From positions 1-38,177 of the forward strand of contig PKUE01000141.1 of the NCBI GenBank assembly GCA_002869685.1: a stretch of DNA of 38,177 nucleotides. The letters are read 5' to 3'. The position numbers were made by a program, and so were the translations under genes. This stretch comes from Desulfuromonas sp. (GTDB taxonomy: Bacteria; Desulfobacterota; Desulfuromonadia; Desulfuromonadales; Desulfuromonadaceae). The notes under the pieces are model-generated. The model did not search any database and had not been told where the DNA came from. It saw only the letters and a program-made list of their open reading frames with translations. Shown piece after piece: positions 9,474 through 17,668 of the stretch (positions within the stretch are counted from its first letter, which is position 1; every line of letters begins with the position of its first letter).

Positions 9474-9485
9474 CCCGACTTTATT

Positions 9486-10811
9486 ATGTCCGACTGTGAA
9501 AAAATGATGCCGAAGATATGGGACCGTGACAACGAATGCATGTCACGCGACAGGCTTGAAGCACTGCAATTGGCACGACTGCAACAGACGCTTAAGCGTG
9601 TCAATGAACATGTTCCTTGTTATCAGAATAAGTTTTCTGCATTTGGCCTTGGAGTCAGTGATATCCGAACCCTTGATGATTTGGCCAAACTTCCGTTTAC
9701 GACCAAGGAGGATCTGCGCCTCAATTATCCTTACGGCATGTTTGCTGTGCCGATGCGAGAAGTTGTCAGGATTCATTCATCGTCTGGAACAACAGGTAAG
9801 CCCACTGTGGTCGGATATACGCGTAATGACCTTAAAACCTGGACGCAACTTGCGGCTCGTTTTATGACGGCTGCCGGAGTGACACCGGATGATATTGTCC
9901 ATATTGCCTTTGGCTATGGCCTGTTTACCGGCGCCTTTGGTCTGCATTACGGTGCGGAAGAGATAGGTGCTTCGGTTATCCCGATTTCAAGCGGTAATAC
10001 CGATAAGCAGATCATGATCATGCAGGATTATCTCTCGAGTGCGTTGGTTTGTACTCCTTCTTATGCGTTGACCCTGGCCGACCGAATGGAAAAAAAGGGG
10101 ATTGATCCGAAGAGGCTTTCTCTTAAAGTCGGTCTGTTTGGTGGTGAACCGTGGAGTGAGGAGATGCGACGCGAGATTGAACAGCGACTCGGTGTTGTTG
10201 CCACGGATAATTATGGCCTTTCCGAAGTGATGGGACCTGGGGTTGCTGGTGAATGTCAGCATCAATGTGGCATGCATATTTTTGAAGATCACTTTATAGC
10301 CGAAATTATTGATCCCGAGACGGGTGAGGTATTGCCGCGGGGCTCTATCGGGGAACTGGTCCTTACCAGCATCACCAAGGAGGCGTTTCCTATCATCCGT
10401 TATCGTACTCGGGATATTACCCGGTTGTCTTATGAAACCTGTGAGTGTGGGCGTACTCACGCTCGCATGGCCAAAACTATGGGGCGTTCTGATGATATGT
10501 TGATCATCAAAGGGGTCAATGTCTTTCCAACCCAGATTGAAGAGGTGCTGTTCCAGGTTGAAGGATGTGAGCCGCACTATCAGTTGGTCGTCGATCGTGC
10601 TGGAACGATGGACACTCTGGAAGTTCAGGTGGAGGTCAATGAGCGGATCTTCTTTGACGAAATGCGTAAACAGCATGCTTTTGTTGATCTTTTGGAGAAA
10701 CGTTTGTTGTCGATGCTCGGTGTTGGCGCTAAAGTAAAGCTGGTTGAACCTTCGAGCATTCCGCGCCATGAGGGCAAGGCAAATCGGGTCATTGACAAGC
10801 GGGTGCAGTGA
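9486..10811 (+). CDS. paaK: Phenylacetate-CoA ligase, copy 2
   Basis: A 441-residue PaaK-family ligase clearly paralogous to copy 1 across its whole length ([51 protein letters not shown]). No good ribosome binding site precedes the ATG at 9486. Alignment with copy 1 suggests that the ATG near 9507, just before PKIWD, is also a possible start. Paralogues on both sides of an ACT gene suggest duplication with divergence for different arylacetates. It probably ends the ior operon, since a separate tRNA promoter follows. Confidence 0.93.
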   Translation: MSDCEKMMPKIWDRDNECMSRDRLEALQLARLQQTLKRVNEHVPCYQNKFSAFGLGVSDIRTLDDLAKLPFTTKEDLRLNYPYGMFAVPMREVVRIHSSSGTTGKPTVVGYTRNDLKTWTQLAARFMTAAGVTPDDIVHIAFGYGLFTGAFGLHYGAEEIGASVIPISSGNTDKQIMIMQDYLSSALVCTPSYALTLADRMEKKGIDPKRLSLKVGLFGGEPWSEEMRREIEQRLGVVATDNYGLSEVMGPGVAGECQHQCGMHIFEDHFIAEIIDPETGEVLPRGSIGELVLTSITKEAFPIIRYRTRDITRLSYETCECGRTHARMAKTMGRSDDMLIIKGVNVFPTQIEEVLFQVEGCEPHYQLVVDRAGTMDTLEVQVEVNERIFFDEMRKQHAFVDLLEKRLLSMLGVGAKVKLVEPSSIPRHEGKANRVIDKRVQ

Positions 10812-10834
10812 TCGAAAAAATCGAATAATTTCTC

Positions 10835-10863
10835 TTGACTTGGTTGGCCAAATACTGGACAAT
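10835..10863 (+). promoter_or_regulatory. Promoter of tRNA-Pro
   Basis: TTGACT at 10835-10840 and GACAAT at 10858-10863 are separated by 17 bases. The predicted transcription start is about 10 bases before the mature tRNA 5' end. Confidence 0.6.
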
Positions 10864-10879
10864 CCGCATCGTTAATCGT

Positions 10880-10956
<77 letters not shown>

Positions 10957-10970
10957 TAATAATACGTTAA

Positions 10971-11004
10971 AAAGCACTTGGTATTTTCCAAGTGCTTTTT
11001 TTTT
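10971..11004 (+). terminator. Rho-independent terminator after tRNA-Pro
   Basis: Perfect 11-bp inverted repeat AAAGCACTTGG / CCAAGTGCTTT with a 6-base loop TATTTT, followed by a run of T. Confidence 0.9.
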
Positions 11005-11006
11005 GT

Positions 11007-11337
11007 GATTTTACGATTAATTTTACATGATTTTTCTTATGTCCTTCCTTTAGCCCTGGCGCGATAAGCCATTTGATTTATATAAAAAATCACAGCTTTA
11101 TCTCGTTATTCATGTTAGTCTATTCGCCGTAATGGGTCCGTGATATCGCGTCTGTTGGCGGTGTCTGGTCTGTTTTTTACCGGAGCTGCAGAAGGTGCGA
11201 TGTTTAGAGCCGTTTGAACTTTGCTGATTCTGTTGGTTTTTTTATTTAATTAATCTTTATGTGTGAGTTGGTGTGTTCTTTGCTTCATAAAGCGACTGGA
11301 GCGAAGAGAACCAAGATACTGATCTAGGGAGATATCT
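11007..11337. other. 331-base non-coding region before the chemosensory operon
   Basis: No credible ORF, RNA gene or well-matched promoter is visible. The stretch contains AT-rich patches near 11080-11095 and 11235-11262 that could host a promoter. I found no sigma-54 (TGGCAC-N5-TTGC) or FliA-type match and no c-di-GMP (GEMM) riboswitch core. AGGGAG just before 11338 is the ribosome binding site of the first gene. The promoter of the operon is presumably here but cannot be placed. Confidence 0.5.
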
Positions 11338-11706
11338 ATGGCTAAGATTCTTGTTGCAGACGATAGTAAGACGGAGATGGCTTTTTTACTCGATGCACTC
11401 AAGGGTACAGGACATAATATTGTTACTGCCGTTGATGGTAAAGAAGCGGAAGAAAAGGCGATGGCAGAGCCTTTTGATTTGATCATTCTCGACGTGATCA
11501 TGCCGAATAAAAACGGTTTTCAAGTCTGTCGTTCACTGAAGAAAAACCCTAAGTTTAAAGATATTCCAATTATTCTCACCACGTCAAAATCAGGTGAAAG
11601 CGATAAGTTCTGGGGCAAAAAGCAGGGTGCTGATGAATACATTACCAAACCCTATGAGCCTGTTGAAATCCTTCTCGCCGTGAAAAAATATCTGGGAGGC
11701 GCCTAG
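11338..11706 (+). CDS. PilH/PixH-like single-domain response regulator
   Basis: A 122-residue stand-alone receiver domain. The acidic pair is D8/D9 (VADDS), the phospho-acceptor is D52 (IILDVIMP), the Thr/Ser switch is TTS at 81-83, and the conserved Lys is K104 (ITKPYEP). The segment DKFWGKKQGADEYITKP closely resembles PilH of the Pseudomonas twitching system (DKVWGKRQGA...), which points to a type IV pilus class chemosensory system and not flagellar CheY. It is the first gene of the operon. Its stop overlaps the next GTG by one base. Likely role: output receiver or phosphate sink for the hybrid CheA downstream. Confidence 0.93.
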   Translation: MAKILVADDSKTEMAFLLDALKGTGHNIVTAVDGKEAEEKAMAEPFDLIILDVIMPNKNGFQVCRSLKKNPKFKDIPIILTTSKSGESDKFWGKKQGADEYITKPYEPVEILLAVKKYLGGA

Positions 11707-12233
11707 TGGACCTGGCTTCGGTATTCAGAAAGTACGCCGCTGAGGGTACCGGCCAACTTGCTTTGAAATTTGCCGATACGGCTCACCTGTGCAAGATCTC
11801 AATTGAAGATGGTGAGGCGGTTTATATCAAGCTGGGAACATTGTCGCCTGAGCAGACTCTTGAGGCGATTGCCGGTAAAGAACTGATTGACGCCAGTTTT
11901 ATCAAAGGTTTCGCGCCGAGAAAACGTCTGGATGCTCCTATAACCCAGATTCTTGTCGGTGAAGGGGGGGCAGCGTCTACCCCTAATGTCAACAGCGAGG
12001 ATCGCCATATAGTGACGTCCTCAATGCCTGGCGATGTTGTGACGCGCCTGCTCAATGATTACATTGATGTTGTTGGGCCTCTTGGGGTTGTGATTGTTGA
12101 GAAATTTATCAAGACCAGTGGTTATGTCCGTGGTGACCAGATGGATCCGGTGGAGTATGCAGCATTGCTGGAGCAGTTGCTGATTGATATCCCGGAATCC
12201 ATGCGCCAGGAATTTCAAGCGAAACATACGTAA
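11706..12233 (+). CDS. Chemosensory accessory protein of uncertain family
   Basis: A 175-residue soluble protein starting with GTG, overlapping the preceding stop (TAGTG). The N-terminal part (about 1-85) reads like a PATAN/DUF4388-type fold: a short strand-rich segment with ISIEDGEAVYIKLGTL, then a helical part. The C-terminal part (about 105-170, DVVTRLLNDYIDVVGPLGV onward) resembles the small helical domain called DUF8082 found at the ends of some bacterial signalling proteins. Both resemblances come from reading the sequence and are not confirmed. It lies between a PilH-like receiver and a haem sensor, so it probably acts as a protein-protein adaptor in this pathway. Confidence 0.75.
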   Translation: MDLASVFRKYAAEGTGQLALKFADTAHLCKISIEDGEAVYIKLGTLSPEQTLEAIAGKELIDASFIKGFAPRKRLDAPITQILVGEGGAASTPNVNSEDRHIVTSSMPGDVVTRLLNDYIDVVGPLGVVIVEKFIKTSGYVRGDQMDPVEYAALLEQLLIDIPESMRQEFQAKHT

Positions 12234-12291
12234 TTCGTTATACATATCATTTTGAAACTGTCCTGGCAGTTGCAACTTGTGGGAGGGAACT

Positions 12292-13173
12292 ATGCTGAAG
12301 AATATGTCCATTCGTAAGCGTGTTGTTGTCATGCTTGCTATTGTCTATCTTGTTTCACTCGTCCTGACGATTGCTGGCGGTGCCTATGTGCTGCGTAAAG
12401 ATGCAATTCGTGAGGCGGAAGAAAAGACTGACCTGTTCGCTGCGGTTATGTCGAGTTCAGCCCGTTATCTTCATAACGTTATTCGCCCCAAAGCAGAAGA
12501 ACTTGTTCCCGAAGATGCCTATTTCCCTGAAAGTGGTGTCGGGGTTCTCATGCTTACGGAGGTTGCCCGCTACATTCAGGAAGAGTACCCTGAATATATC
12601 TTCCGTTTCGCCTCACCGAACCCACTCAACCCGGAAAGTCTTGCCAGCGAACTTGAAGAAAAGGTTATTACCGGCTTTGAAGATGGTGAATATTCTGAAT
12701 GGAGAGGGTTTGCCGATCGCGACGGTGCCAGCTTTTATGCCGTTGCCAAGCCGCTGGTTGCTGGATCTGATTGTATCAGTTGTCATGATACTCCCGAAGT
12801 TGCCCATCCTAGCCAGGTAGAAACCTATGGTTCCCATTCCGGATATGGTTATCTCGAAGGTGACGTCGTTGGTGCCCGTTTTATTTATGTGCCCTTGGAG
12901 TCCGTTCGCGATCAGGCCATTACCCGTATCACCTATTTCTCTCTGGCGTTCAGTGTGTTCTTCCTGTTGGTACTGTTTGCTGTTGACCGTTTTATTGTCG
13001 GCAGTGTTGTTCGTCCGATCGAACATATTGTCGATGTTTCTGAAGATATCAGTCGCGGCAAACTTGACCGTCAGTTTGAGGTTAAAACCAATGACGAGAT
13101 CAAGCTTCTTGCAGATGCTTTTGACCGTATGAAAGTATCTTTGGCGAAAGCAATGGATATCCTTCGTCAGTAG
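12292..13173 (+). CDS. c-haem Tll0287-like (DUF3365) sensor with HAMP domain and no output domain
   Basis: A 293-residue membrane sensor. TM1 spans about residues 11-32, the periplasmic domain about 33-215, TM2 about 216-240 and HAMP about 240-290. The periplasmic part looks like the Tll0287-like domain and carries one c-type haem motif, CISCH (C161, C164, H165). After HAMP it stops: there is no methyl-accepting, kinase or GGDEF domain. The ATG at 12292 follows GGGAGGGA; an in-frame TTG at 12277 would overlap that site. It probably senses redox state or a small gas ligand through haem. With no output of its own, it may signal by pairing with the MCP in the same operon; that is inference. Confidence 0.88.
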   Translation: MLKNMSIRKRVVVMLAIVYLVSLVLTIAGGAYVLRKDAIREAEEKTDLFAAVMSSSARYLHNVIRPKAEELVPEDAYFPESGVGVLMLTEVARYIQEEYPEYIFRFASPNPLNPESLASELEEKVITGFEDGEYSEWRGFADRDGASFYAVAKPLVAGSDCISCHDTPEVAHPSQVETYGSHSGYGYLEGDVVGARFIYVPLESVRDQAITRITYFSLAFSVFFLLVLFAVDRFIVGSVVRPIEHIVDVSEDISRGKLDRQFEVKTNDEIKLLADAFDRMKVSLAKAMDILRQ

Positions 13174-13208
13174 GTGGACTATTTTTTCGGAAACTAGGAG
13201 AGAACGAC

Positions 13209-14537
13209 ATGTCTGTTAACGATAAAAAAACAATTCTCGTGGTGGATGATTCCCCCACTGTACGCCGTCTTGTCGAGTTGGTTTTGACACAAAACGGGTA
13301 TGAAGTGGTTAGTGCAGAAGATGGAGAGCAGGGCTTGGAGCTGGCAAAACAGCATCTGCCTTCTGTCGTATTGGTTGACTTTGTCATGCCTAAAATGAAC
13401 GGCCACATGTTTTGTAAGATGCTTCGTGAAGATGCCAGTCTTAAAGATATTCCCGTCATTCTGATCTCGTCGAAGAGTGAAGTTGTCGGTCACGCCTTTG
13501 AGGCCAGTTTTGGCATCGTCCACTATTTTACCAAGCCATTTGAGCCGGAAGATCTGGTGGCAAAAATCAAAGAGGTGATTGCTGAGGCCAAAGGGGAGCT
13601 TCCCGCCGCCGATGCCGCCGAAGTTGAAAAGGGCGATAGCACTGCTTCGCAAGAGGCTACGGGGACAGGCGCTATTCAATCTTCTGAGGATATTGATAAA
13701 CTGCTCGATTCACTGAATGATCGCTTTGATAAGGTGGTGCGCCGTTATTTCCAGAAAGATTTTCCGGTTCTGATGAAGAACGTCATGTCGGATACGTTGA
13801 AAGAGACGGGTTTGATTAAACATCAGACCCTGATTTTATCAGGCGATCTGACACGAATGGGACTACCCGAGTTACTGACATTCTGTGCTAATACCCGCCA
13901 GAGTGGGCGATTGTCGATTTTCTCCAACGATACGTTCGCGGAGATCTTCATTGACAATGGAAAATTTGTTTTTGCGACCGCCAGCCAAAAGGGTAAGCAC
14001 CGTTTCCTGACGGACCTGATTTGTCAGGATAACCGTTTCAGTTGCGACACCTTGACGTTGCAACGGGTTGTCGAAGAAGCGCGCCAGTCGAATATTCCTA
14101 TTGGCCGGGCACTGGTGGAAAAAGAACTGATCTCTGAGGATGATCTGATGTATTACCTGCTTCAGCATGCTCAGGATGCGTTAAATACGGCAATCAATAC
14201 CCATAGCGGCAATTTTTTCCTCGAAAAAGATGATCTGCCGTTCAATCTTGAAGATATCCAGTTTCGTGTCCCAATGTATCAGGTTCTGCTTGAAGGTGTT
14301 CGCAATCGCTTTCTGCGCAATGAGTTTACGAAAGATGATCTCATTGTCTCCCGTTTGCCGTTGTGTGCCGAAGCTTCTCAGGAAAGTTTGCTCACTGAAG
14401 AGGAGCAGAATATCACCTTGCTGCTTGATGGTGTGAGCACTCTTAAAGAGGTGTGTGATGCGAGCACGCTGGATGAAGAGACGACTCGCAAGTGTTGTCA
14501 GATTCTTTATCAGGCAGGACTTGTCTCAATCCGTTAA
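13209..14537 (+). CDS. Response regulator with C-terminal PATAN (DUF4388) domain, PixG-like
   Basis: A 442-residue protein. The receiver domain (about 1-125) has VVDDSP, phospho-acceptor D57 (VVLVDFVMP) and K109 (FTKPFEP). An acidic, Ala/Glu-rich linker covers about 126-160. From about residue 205 the PATAN/DUF4388 region begins, LSGDLTRMGLPELLTFC, with GRLSIF and IFIDNGKFVFA strands, followed by a helical winged-helix-like tail. Receiver plus PATAN is known from cyanobacterial PatA/PixG phototaxis proteins and related deltaproteobacterial systems. GGAGAG precedes the ATG. It is a probable phospho-output controlling pilus motors or another effector. Confidence 0.9.
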   Translation: MSVNDKKTILVVDDSPTVRRLVELVLTQNGYEVVSAEDGEQGLELAKQHLPSVVLVDFVMPKMNGHMFCKMLREDASLKDIPVILISSKSEVVGHAFEASFGIVHYFTKPFEPEDLVAKIKEVIAEAKGELPAADAAEVEKGDSTASQEATGTGAIQSSEDIDKLLDSLNDRFDKVVRRYFQKDFPVLMKNVMSDTLKETGLIKHQTLILSGDLTRMGLPELLTFCANTRQSGRLSIFSNDTFAEIFIDNGKFVFATASQKGKHRFLTDLICQDNRFSCDTLTLQRVVEEARQSNIPIGRALVEKELISEDDLMYYLLQHAQDALNTAINTHSGNFFLEKDDLPFNLEDIQFRVPMYQVLLEGVRNRFLRNEFTKDDLIVSRLPLCAEASQESLLTEEEQNITLLLDGVSTLKEVCDASTLDEETTRKCCQILYQAGLVSIR

Positions 14538-14554
14538 GTGTTAAGGATTTATGG

Positions 14555-15376
14555 ATGTCTGATTATCAGGATAGTTTGCTCCCGATTTTTATTGAAGAGA
14601 CTGATCAGGGTCTGTCCCTCATCAAGAAACTGCTGTCTGCATGGGATGACAAGGCGATCAATGCTGAGATCCTTGAGGAAGCACGCCGGGCAGCGCACAC
14701 CATTAAGGGGACCGCTGGTCTCGTTAAACGGATGCGTTCGAGTGATACGGCTAAAAGTCTGGAAAACTTTCTAGATCAATTTAACGACTCTGGTATTGAT
14801 CTCGGGGCGTCCGATGTTGAGCAGGTTCGACAGTGGTACGACGAGCTTAGTGAGCTGCTTGATTGTGCAAAACGGGGAGCGCCTGAGCCGGAGCTGAACG
14901 AACTGGAGGAGTTGCCTGAAGCTGGTGGGGGTATGATTGAACAGGAGGGAAGTGACCTGATCAATGATTTTGCCCTTCCGTTTATGATGAAGCTTCATCA
15001 GGCGACTGACGAAGAACAGGATGCGGTCAAGCCTGTCTGTTGTCGATTCTATCTCGGCGGGCGGCAATATTTCATCTCGATTGAACATGTACTCGAAATC
15101 TCTGAGTCGGTTAAAATTACTTACCTGCCTTACGGACCAAATTATATTACTGGTTTGATTAATCAACGTGGCAACGTTATCCCTGTCATTGATCTCGCGG
15201 CACTTGAGGGTCGTGATGTCGTGCTGCCGAAGAATTTGTTTCTGGTCATTGCCGGTCAGGAGAATGACCAGGTTGCGTTTGTCAGTGATTCGTTACCCAA
15301 TTTGAATGTCAAAACTGCCGGTCATGAGATAGATGTGATCTCCTTTATCCAAGAACATCGTGTAAAGGCTTCATAG
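14555..15376 (+). CDS. Hpt-CheW fusion protein
   Basis: A 273-residue protein. The N-terminal histidine phosphotransfer domain (about 1-110) carries EARRAAHTIKGTAG with phospho-acceptor H48. A low-complexity acidic linker (about 110-155) is followed by a CheW scaffold domain (about 160-270; CCRFYLGGRQYFISIEHVLE, GLINQRGNVIPVIDLAAL). The ATG at 14555 follows AAGGA; longer in-frame starts would overlap the previous gene. CheW couples receptor to CheA and is normally free-standing. The added Hpt gives this adaptor its own phosphorylatable His, so it could relay or drain phosphate from the receivers. Its stop directly abuts the cheA start. Confidence 0.92.
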   Translation: MSDYQDSLLPIFIEETDQGLSLIKKLLSAWDDKAINAEILEEARRAAHTIKGTAGLVKRMRSSDTAKSLENFLDQFNDSGIDLGASDVEQVRQWYDELSELLDCAKRGAPEPELNELEELPEAGGGMIEQEGSDLINDFALPFMMKLHQATDEEQDAVKPVCCRFYLGGRQYFISIEHVLEISESVKITYLPYGPNYITGLINQRGNVIPVIDLAALEGRDVVLPKNLFLVIAGQENDQVAFVSDSLPNLNVKTAGHEIDVISFIQEHRVKAS

Positions 15377-17626
15377 ATGGCGATATCAGAATCCGCAAAA
15401 AGTATTTTTTTCGAAGAAGCCGATGAACACCTGGGTATCCTTGAATCTGGACTCCTTCAGATGGAGGAGCAGAACGATGAACAGGTTGATAATGCGCTGG
15501 TGGATCAGCTTTTCCGCTCGGCACATACTCTTAAAGGCGCGTCAGCTCTATTAAAGTTTAATTCAATCAGTGAGATTTCTCACGAACTTGAAGAACTGCT
15601 CGAAAATTTTAAATCGGGATCAATGCAGCCGTCCGGTGAATTGCTCGATGCGATGTTGTCAGCCATAGACACCATGCGAAACCTGTTGCAGATGACCCAT
15701 CTGCCGGATTACCGGCAAACCGCAGTTCTGCACAGTATGCAGGCTTGTCAGATGCTGAAAGCGGCGCGATCCGGTGACTATGAAGAGGTTGCGTCAGCTG
15801 CAATAGATGACACACCGGTTCAGCAGCTCAGTAATAGTGTCAAGGTTGGCGTCGATAAAATTGACCAGATGATGAATATCCTCGGTGAGATGACCATCAC
15901 CAAAACCCACTTGTTGGAGCAGTTGGGTTCTGTTGAGGCCATGAAGGAGGAGATCGATTTTGCCCGTGAACGTCTGCTACGTGAAGTCACGGCATTTTCT
16001 GAACGCTATGAATATACAAATCCCGAAGAAAAAAAAGAGGATGAGGCTGCCGAGTCGACCATTTCCGATTTTGATGAACTGGAATTTGACCGTTACGATG
16101 AATTGAACCTGTTCTCCAGAAAGCTGCAGGAGATCAGTAATGACATCAATGAAGCGGTCATTTCCATTCGCAGCTTTTTTGGTCAGGTCAGTGTTGATGT
16201 TGAAGCGATTGACCGCATGACCTCGGAAATGAAAGAGCGTATTTCAGAAATCAGAACGCTTCCAGTCGATTATCTCTATCAGCGCTTCCGGCGTTCGATG
16301 CGGGATCTGTCCCGTGACAGTCAAAAGCAGGTTGAGTTGGTTCTGGAGGGTGGCGACACACGTCTTGGTCGCACCATTATCGATGGATTGTTCGATCCAT
16401 TGCTGCATGTATTGCGCAATGCGATAGCTCACGGCCTTGAATCTCCCGAAGAACGTAAAGTTGTCGGCAAACCCGAAACAGGAACAATTAAGATTGCTAC
16501 CGAGCGTCGGGGTACGACAGCGACAATTACCATTTCGGATGATGGTCGTGGTATCCAACTGGAAAAAGTCCGTTCCAAGGCGGTACGTCTGGGGTGGATC
16601 ACTCCAGAGGATAAGCTTGACCGTAAAGATCTTATCGATCTGATTTTCCGTCCCGGCTTCAGTACCAAGGAGCAGGCCGATGATACTTCGGGACGCGGTG
16701 TGGGGATGGACGTTGTTCTTGATCGACTGTCTTCGTTGAACGGTACAGTTGATGTTCGCACCACCGAGGGGGAAGGGACTGAATTTATTCTTCAGATTCC
16801 GCTGTCCCTTATTATTATCAATGTTATCCAGTTCCGTCTTGGTAACCAGTATTTCATTCTTCCCTCGGCGTTAATCGAGGAAATTCAGGATGTCAGTAGT
16901 CTGGAGATTGAAGAGGATACTGTTCTTCGTCAGGAAGAGCGTTATCAGATTATTGACCTCAATCAGAAATTCAGCATTCCGGCCAGTGACCATGCCCGGC
17001 AGAGCGTTCTTTTTGTCCGTACCTTGGGATCCCGTCTTGGTCTGATGGTGGAAGAAATTATTAGTCAGGAAGATACCGTTATCCGACCTTTTGGCTCACT
17101 TTTGTCCGAAATGCCGTGTTTTTCCGGTACCAGCGTTTCGGGTGGTGGCGACGTCCGTCTGGCGATCAATCCGACCCGTTTATCGCAAGTTCTTGAAAGT
17201 GCTCAGACAATTGATGTGCCGGTGGTGGATGCCGCTATTACAGGTAAATCCGGGGCCGCCAGAGTTCTGGTCGTTGATGATTCGTTGAGCGTGCGTAAGT
17301 ATGCTTCACTGATACTTGAGGCCAATGGTGTTGAGGTCCTGCTTGCGACAAATGGTCATGAGGCTCTTGAGGTGCTGGAAGAAGAACAGGTCGATATGAT
17401 TCTTACGGACCTTGAGATGCCGGTTATGCATGGCTATGAATTACTCAGTGAGATCAAACGGCGTGAAAAGCTGCGGATGATTCCGACGGTAGTCATTACG
17501 TCGCGCTCCGGATCTCACCATCAGGAAAAAGCTTTTAAATTAGGTGCTTCAGACTATCTTGTTAAACCATTCGACGAAGAATCTCTGATTCGCATGATAC
17601 GCGAATACACTCTTTGTTCGATTTAA
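15377..17626 (+). CDS. Hybrid chemotaxis histidine kinase CheA (PilL/PixL-like)
   Basis: A 749-residue hybrid kinase. The N-terminal Hpt carries FRSAHTLKGASALL with phospho-acceptor H50. A long helical P3-like region (about 150-320) follows. The HATPase domain (about 340-480) has N box HVLRNAIAHGLE, G1 DDGRGI, FRPGFSTKE and G2 GRGVGMDVV. A CheW-like P5 domain spans about 485-615. The C-terminal receiver (about 630-749) has VVDDS, phospho-Asp near 678 (ILTDLEMP) and the conserved Lys in LVKPFDE. No P2 (CheY-binding) domain is obvious. It is the core kinase of the system and has only one N-terminal Hpt, unlike ChpA, which has several. It begins immediately after the hpt-cheW stop. Confidence 0.95.
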   Translation: MAISESAKSIFFEEADEHLGILESGLLQMEEQNDEQVDNALVDQLFRSAHTLKGASALLKFNSISEISHELEELLENFKSGSMQPSGELLDAMLSAIDTMRNLLQMTHLPDYRQTAVLHSMQACQMLKAARSGDYEEVASAAIDDTPVQQLSNSVKVGVDKIDQMMNILGEMTITKTHLLEQLGSVEAMKEEIDFARERLLREVTAFSERYEYTNPEEKKEDEAAESTISDFDELEFDRYDELNLFSRKLQEISNDINEAVISIRSFFGQVSVDVEAIDRMTSEMKERISEIRTLPVDYLYQRFRRSMRDLSRDSQKQVELVLEGGDTRLGRTIIDGLFDPLLHVLRNAIAHGLESPEERKVVGKPETGTIKIATERRGTTATITISDDGRGIQLEKVRSKAVRLGWITPEDKLDRKDLIDLIFRPGFSTKEQADDTSGRGVGMDVVLDRLSSLNGTVDVRTTEGEGTEFILQIPLSLIIINVIQFRLGNQYFILPSALIEEIQDVSSLEIEEDTVLRQEERYQIIDLNQKFSIPASDHARQSVLFVRTLGSRLGLMVEEIISQEDTVIRPFGSLLSEMPCFSGTSVSGGGDVRLAINPTRLSQVLESAQTIDVPVVDAAITGKSGAARVLVVDDSLSVRKYASLILEANGVEVLLATNGHEALEVLEEEQVDMILTDLEMPVMHGYELLSEIKRREKLRMIPTVVITSRSGSHHQEKAFKLGASDYLVKPFDEESLIRMIREYTLCSI

Positions 17627-17668
17627 CGGTTACGTTGTTTTTGATTTCTAAAGGGAGGCCGTTTCATT

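Noticed and set aside
11007-11337. Sigma-54 promoter or c-di-GMP riboswitch upstream of the chemosensory operon
   Set aside because: TGGCGC near 11057 lacks a properly spaced TTGC element, and no GEMM core sequence could be found.
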